Of a stretch of DNA of 64,000 bases, positions 59,839 to 64,000 are shown piece after piece. Made by a program: the position numbers and the translations under genes. Origin of the DNA: Planctomycetota bacterium (GTDB lineage: Bacteria; Planctomycetota; UBA8742; UBA2392); contig JACKIE010000005.1 in NCBI GenBank assembly GCA_020638635.1, positions 62,001 through 126,000 on the forward strand, given 5' to 3'. A model generated the notes under the pieces. That model did no database searches, was not told where the DNA came from, and saw nothing but the letters and a program-made list of their open reading frames with translations. How positions within the stretch are numbered: the stretch's first letter is position 1; each line of letters begins with the position of its first letter.

Positions 59839-61467
59839 CTACTTGCCGTTGTGGGCGGGGCCGCCGCCCCACATGGACCAGCCGTCCAGGGCCTTGTCGC
59901 CGGTGTCGATGGTGACCAGCCAGCCGTCCTGGGTGCTGAGGTAGATCTTGCCGCCCACCACGGCGGGCTGGAACACGAAGCTCTTGTTCAGCTTCATGGC
60001 GTGCTTCAACTCGCCGCTTTCGGAATCAATCGTGAACACCGCGCCGTCCAGGCCCGCGAACACCAGCTGCCCGCCGGCGGCCGCGGGCGGGCTCAGCAGG
60101 CGCTCGCTGCGGTCCGGGCGGTAGGTCAGCTCCCACTCCAGCTTCTCGCCGCTCAGGTCGCCGCCGCTGACCGTATTGCCCAGGCAGTTGTACAGCTTGC
60201 CGCGGTGCACCATGGGGCGCGAACCCTGGAAGGCCCACAGGCCCACGATGCTGTCCTCGCCCAGGTTGTCGCCGGCCTGCTGGGCGTTGGCCGCGCCCGG
60301 CGCCGTGGCGAAACCCACGCCGGCGTCCTGGGCTGATTTCGAGGCTGCGCCGTAGTACTCGTTGGCGCGCACGTTTTCGCGGTGCAGGTACTCGGCCTGC
60401 TGGCTTTGGCGCAGGGTGCCGCGTGTCTGCGCGTTTTTGTCGAATCGGCGCCAGCCTTCGTAATGGACCTGCTTCTCCTTGCCGTCCACCACTTCCGTGC
60501 GGGTGTCGCGCTGGGAGAGGATCGCTTCCTGTTCTCCGTCGCGCAGGGCGACCCACGGTGCCGAAGTCGCGTTTTGTTTCTCCTGGCCCAGCAGCTTGCC
60601 GCTCTTCAGCTCGATCTGCGTCAGGCTGCCGTCCAGCGTGGCCGCGTACACGATGCCGCCTTCCACCACCGGCGCGCTAATGCAGTCGCCCGGCACGGCC
60701 TGCGCCCAGAACACCTCGCCGGTCTTCAGGTCGAAGCAGCCCAGCGCGTGCGAGCCCTTGCCTTCCACCTTCACGCCGCCGTGCTTGATCTTGCCGGCTT
60801 CAGCGCTGTTGCGTCCGTTCAGCTCTTCGGTCTGCGGTACCGGGTCGCCATCTTCGTCGGGCTGGCTGTTCTGTTCCTGCTGCCCGCCGCCGTAGCCGGT
60901 GGGCCAGCACATCAGCACGCGGCCGTCGGCGATGGCGGGCTGGCTCATCAGCGGGTCGCCTAGCCAGCGGCCCCATACCAGTTCGCCGTTGCTGCACAGG
61001 CGCACTTCCAGGGTGCATGACTCGGTGTTGTAGGCCACGTAGTCGCCGCTGACGACTGCGCCCGTGGGGCCGTCGTCCGTGGTGGTGACCTTCCAGATCA
61101 TCTCGCCGGTGTTGGCGTTGAGGCAGTAGAAGTCGTAACTGCCGAAACCGCCGCCCACGAACAGTCGGCCGTCGGAGATCGCCGGCGTGGCCAGGGGCAA
61201 CGGCTGCGGCAGGCGCACGGCCCAGGCCCTCATGCCGTTCTCGAGCGTAAAGCTGACAGGCTTGCCGGCCTCGGTTTCCTTGACCTCGTATGCCTTGAGG
61301 TCGTCCAGTTTCAGCGTCAAGGTTTTGGCCGGCTTGGGCGCTTCGGCCTTCGGCGGATCGTTCTTTTCCGGTGTGGAGACTTCCCCGCCCTGCTTGGGCG
61401 TTGACGCGGTGCAGGCCGCGACCAGCATGGCGCCGAGGGTCAGCGCGGGCAGCATTCGTTTGAGCAT
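59839..61467 (-). CDS. PQQ-repeat beta-propeller lipoprotein
   Basis: A 542-residue lipoprotein (LVAAC lipobox, Cys about 19). A Pro/Lys/Glu-rich linker is followed by about seven PQQ/quinoprotein-type blades (LNANTGEMIWKVTTTDDGPT, LKTGEVFWAQAVPGD, SESGELKHAMKLNKSFV...). No catalytic quinoprotein residues were recognised, so it is more likely a structural or BamB-like propeller. ATG 61467 (AGGAG eight bases upstream) is preferred to the longer frame. Confidence 0.85.
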   Translation of the reverse strand: MLKRMLPALTLGAMLVAACTASTPKQGGEVSTPEKNDPPKAEAPKPAKTLTLKLDDLKAYEVKETEAGKPVSFTLENGMRAWAVRLPQPLPLATPAISDGRLFVGGGFGSYDFYCLNANTGEMIWKVTTTDDGPTGAVVSGDYVAYNTESCTLEVRLCSNGELVWGRWLGDPLMSQPAIADGRVLMCWPTGYGGGQQEQNSQPDEDGDPVPQTEELNGRNSAEAGKIKHGGVKVEGKGSHALGCFDLKTGEVFWAQAVPGDCISAPVVEGGIVYAATLDGSLTQIELKSGKLLGQEKQNATSAPWVALRDGEQEAILSQRDTRTEVVDGKEKQVHYEGWRRFDKNAQTRGTLRQSQQAEYLHRENVRANEYYGAASKSAQDAGVGFATAPGAANAQQAGDNLGEDSIVGLWAFQGSRPMVHRGKLYNCLGNTVSGGDLSGEKLEWELTYRPDRSERLLSPPAAAGGQLVFAGLDGAVFTIDSESGELKHAMKLNKSFVFQPAVVGGKIYLSTQDGWLVTIDTGDKALDGWSMWGGGPAHNGK

Positions 61468-61562
61468 GGCTTGCTCCTGAAGGTTGGTGTGCAGAATTGG
61501 ACGGAATGGAAACCGCCGCGGTTCCATTTCTTCCAATAGTACGGGTGAACACGGGCGGTTTT

Positions 61563-61578
61563 CGTAACAAGCGTGTAA
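61563..61578 (+). promoter_or_regulatory. CGTAACA-N4-TGTAA motif
   Basis: Same layout as 49208-49223; here directly before the UbiB-family start. Confidence 0.3.
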
Positions 61579-61588
61579 AGTGACGCTT

Positions 61589-63253
61589 ATGAAGATTTCC
61601 CTGAAGCCGCAGCACCTCAAGCGCTATCGCCAGATCGCGTCGCTGATGCTGCGTTTCGGCTTCAGCGAGCTCGTTCGCTCCAGCGGTCTCGAAGACCTGC
61701 TGGGCGAAGACCTCGGCCGCATCACCCAGCGTGCGCACCCCAAGCCCAGCGAACTGGTCCATGAGCTGGAGGCTATGGGGCCGACCTTTGTGAAGCTGGG
61801 GCAGGTGATGTCCACGCGCGGCGACCTGATTCCCGTGGAGTACATCCGCGCCCTTACCACCCTGCAGGACAAGGTCGAGCCCGAAGACTTCGAGCAGATC
61901 GAGCAGGTGGTGCACGAGGAGTTCGGCCAGCCGCTGTCGAAGATCTTCCTTACCTTCGAGCCAACGCCGCTCGCCGCCGCCAGCCTGGGCCAGGTCCACA
62001 GGGCCACTCTGCAGGACGGCCGCGAGGTCGCCGTGAAGGTGCAGCGCCCGGGCATTCGCGCGAAGCTGGCCGACGACCTGGACGTGCTGGATGAGGTCGC
62101 CAGCACGCTCGAGACGCTGACCCAGTTTGCCGAGCGCTATCGCTTCAAGGGCATCGTCAACGAGTTCCGGCGCACGCTGATGCGCGAGCTGGATTACCGC
62201 ACCGAGGCCAGCAACCTGACCACGCTGGGCCACAACCTCGAGGAATTCCCGGAGCTGTTCGTACCCCAGCCGATTGAGGAGTACACCACCTCGCGCGTGC
62301 TGGCCATGGACTTCGTCAAGGGCCGCAAGATCACCGAGCTGACCGACGAGGACCGCGCGGGCATCAATGGCGCCCACCTGGCCGAGCAGCTGCAGAAGGC
62401 CTACATGAAGCAGTTCTGCATCGACGGCTTCTTCCACGCCGACCCGCACCCCGGCAACGTGATGCTGATGCCCGAGGGGCGCATCGCGCTGCTGGACCTG
62501 GGCATGGTGGGGCGCGTCAGCGTTGAGATGCGCGAGCGGCTGCTGCGTCTGCTGATCGCGCTGGGTGAAGGCCGGCCGGAACAGGCCGCCGACCTGGCGG
62601 TGAAGATCGGTCACCCGGGCTCAGACTTCCGTGAGCGCGAGTTCCGCGACCGCATCAAGACCCTGGTTAATGCCTACCAGGGCGCGATCATGGAGGGCAT
62701 CGAGCTCGGCCGCGTGGTGATGGACCTCGCGCGCGCGGCGGGCGACACCGGCATGCACCCTCCCAGCGAGCTGACCATGATCGGCAAGGCGCTGATGAAC
62801 CTGGACGAGCTGGGGCGCAGCCTGGCGCCGGGCTTTGACCCCTACGAGGCGATCCGGCGCAGCGCGATCCCGCTGGTGCTGAAGATGATGCGCCAGACCA
62901 GCTCGCCGGCGGCGCTGCTGGGCCGCGCGCTTGAAGTTAATGAGTTCGCCAACCAGCTGCCCGGGCGCGTGAACAAGATTCTCGACCGTGTGGCAGAGAA
63001 CCGCCTCGAGTTCAAGGTGCGCAGCTTCAACGAGCAGCAGCTGGTGGAGGGCTTCCAGAAGGTGGCGAACCGCATCGCCCACGGGCTGGTGGTGGCGGCG
63101 CTGATCGTGGGTGCCGCGATGCTGATGGGCATCGAGTCGCGCTTCACGATATTCGGTTACCCGGGGTTCGCCATCCTGCTGTTCGTGGGCGCGGTGGGGG
63201 GAGGCGTCGCCCTGGTGTGGGATATCCTGCGCCACGACCGGCGCAAGAAATAG
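61589..63253 (+). CDS. UbiB/AarF (ABC1) family kinase-like protein
   Basis: A 554-residue atypical kinase of the ABC1/UbiB group, associated with quinone biosynthesis. Evidence: KxGQ motif VKLGQVMSTRGDLIP, the Ala-rich loop PLAAASLGQVHRA, VAVKVQRPG, FHADPHPGNVML and LLDLGMVGRV, plus two C-terminal TM helices (about 498-516 and 524-543). Start: ATG 61589; a GTG at 61580 is also in frame. Confidence 0.92.
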   Translation: MKISLKPQHLKRYRQIASLMLRFGFSELVRSSGLEDLLGEDLGRITQRAHPKPSELVHELEAMGPTFVKLGQVMSTRGDLIPVEYIRALTTLQDKVEPEDFEQIEQVVHEEFGQPLSKIFLTFEPTPLAAASLGQVHRATLQDGREVAVKVQRPGIRAKLADDLDVLDEVASTLETLTQFAERYRFKGIVNEFRRTLMRELDYRTEASNLTTLGHNLEEFPELFVPQPIEEYTTSRVLAMDFVKGRKITELTDEDRAGINGAHLAEQLQKAYMKQFCIDGFFHADPHPGNVMLMPEGRIALLDLGMVGRVSVEMRERLLRLLIALGEGRPEQAADLAVKIGHPGSDFREREFRDRIKTLVNAYQGAIMEGIELGRVVMDLARAAGDTGMHPPSELTMIGKALMNLDELGRSLAPGFDPYEAIRRSAIPLVLKMMRQTSSPAALLGRALEVNEFANQLPGRVNKILDRVAENRLEFKVRSFNEQQLVEGFQKVANRIAHGLVVAALIVGAAMLMGIESRFTIFGYPGFAILLFVGAVGGGVALVWDILRHDRRKK

Positions 63254-63289
63254 CGGGCAGAATTCGCGCGCCGGCGGAACCACTTCTTG

Positions 63290-64000
63290 ATGGCCGAGTC
63301 CTCAGACATCTTCGACGCCGCCTTCCTGCGCCAGCTGGAAGCGCTTGACGCCGCGCTACTGCGCCTGCGCGGCAACCTGGGCGAGGGCGCGCGCGGCGCC
63401 GGCCGCAGCCACGGCCAGACCGAGTTTCGGGGCCACCGGCCCTACAGTCCCGGCGACGACCTGCGCCGCCTGGACTGGAACGCCTACGGCCGCCTGGGCA
63501 AGTTCTTCATGCGCGAGTTTGAGCGCGAACGCGCCGAGCACGTGACCATCCTGCTGGATTGCTCGCGCTCCATGGCCGCCGGCACCCCGCCCAAGCACGT
63601 GCTGGCCCGGCGCGCGGCGGCGGCCTTCGGCTACCTCGCGCTCAAGCGCGGCGGAAGCGCGACGCTGGCGGGCAAACCGGCGGTGGAGGGCGTCTCGCGC
63701 TTCTCCCGCCTGCTCGATCAGTTGCTGCAAGCCGAGCCCACGGCCGATTCCGGCATCGGCGCCCAGGCCGCCGCCCTGCATGCCAGGGGCCGCGCGCCCA
63801 GTGACCTGGTGGTGATCAGCGACTGCCTGGAGCCGCTGGAAACTCTGCAGCCACTGCAGGCGCTGAGCGAAAAGCGCGCGAGCGTAACGCTGGTGCAGTT
63901 GCTGGCCCCCGACGAGCTTGAGCCCAGGGGCAATGGCGTGCTGCAACTGCGCGGCCTGGAAGAACACGAGACGCTGGAGCTGGAACTTGACGCGTCAATG
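63290..64000 (+). CDS. DUF58 domain protein (runs off the window)
   Basis: 237 codons seen, 3' end missing. The N-terminal DUF58 pattern is clear: GRSHGQTEFRGHRPYSPGDDLRRLDWN (in parts), with D-D-x-R-x-x-D-W, and a vWA-like TILLDCSRSMA with MIDAS-type D-x-S-x-S. In other bacteria such genes accompany MoxR ATPases. Its last codons carry palindrome copy 4. Confidence 0.88.
   Translation, partial: MAESSDIFDAAFLRQLEALDAALLRLRGNLGEGARGAGRSHGQTEFRGHRPYSPGDDLRRLDWNAYGRLGKFFMREFERERAEHVTILLDCSRSMAAGTPPKHVLARRAAAAFGYLALKRGGSATLAGKPAVEGVSRFSRLLDQLLQAEPTADSGIGAQAAALHARGRAPSDLVVISDCLEPLETLQPLQALSEKRASVTLVQLLAPDELEPRGNGVLQLRGLEEHETLELELDASM
63987..63998. repeat. TTGACGCGTCAA palindrome, copy 4
   Basis: Perfect 12-bp palindrome at the window edge inside the DUF58 gene, encoding L-D-A-S as CTT GAC GCG TCA. 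Confidence 0.8.

Overview
The window is GC-rich, gene-dense bacterial DNA with about 70 protein genes. No rRNA, tRNA or CRISPR array was seen. Several things point to Planctomycetota or a close PVC relative: a DUF1549/DUF1553 cytochrome-type protein (55894-57669), a Pkn-type Ser/Thr kinase, many secreted proteins of unknown function, zinc-ribbon/Pro-rich/one-TM proteins, and GC-rich palindromic intergenic repeats of the 'GCCCCCGG...CCGGGGGC' and 'GTAGCGCAGGC...GCCTGCGCTAC' kind. The phylum call is inference; no marker rRNA is present.

Layout. 1-6.9 kb: zinc-ribbon protein, class III aminotransferase, dihydroorotase, a low-complexity secreted protein and a DUF1611-like P-loop protein. 7-13 kb: arginine genes (argG, argH, an ArgE/DapE-like M20 hydrolase) separated by repeat elements; two small GxxExxY genes each sit inside an inverted-repeat bracket. 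13-19 kb: ferrous iron operon (feoA-feoA-feoB-Cys-rich peptide) divergent from a Zn/Mn ABC transporter, with a Fur-like box between. 19-24 kb: DoxX, possible protoglobin, AlkD, XdhC/MocA molybdenum-cofactor genes, two paralogous lipoproteins, FabL. 24-34 kb: a beta-solenoid/parvulin fusion, a large membrane protein, acyl-CoA dehydrogenase, a Ser/Thr kinase and three tandem paralogous membrane-anchored proteins. 34-43 kb: pheS, QueD/PTPS, a flavoprotein, lipoproteins, HtpX and small enzymes. 43-54 kb: urocanate hydratase, histidine kinase, ECF sigma factor with probable anti-sigma factor, priA. 54-64 kb: rnpA, CDF transporter, DUF1549/1553 protein, a probable selenoprotein, PQQ-repeat lipoprotein, UbiB/AarF kinase and a DUF58 gene running off the end.

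Most notable observations. (1) The gene at 58444-59691 (minus) is open only if two in-frame TGA codons are read as selenocysteine. They fall exactly at the two positions of a thioredoxin-like CxxC motif (U-V-P-U), with a small bacterial-SECIS-like hairpin at a suitable distance. (2) Both GxxExxY genes lie inside terminal inverted repeats built of about 8-nt-period units; gene-less hairpins of the same type are scattered nearby, suggesting a mobile or nuclease-linked element. (3) A second family of about 7-nt-period inverted repeats lies between genes and once in frame inside priA. (4) The 12-bp palindrome TTGACGCGTCAA occurs four times, always inside genes and always encoding D-A-S with an atypical Ser codon.
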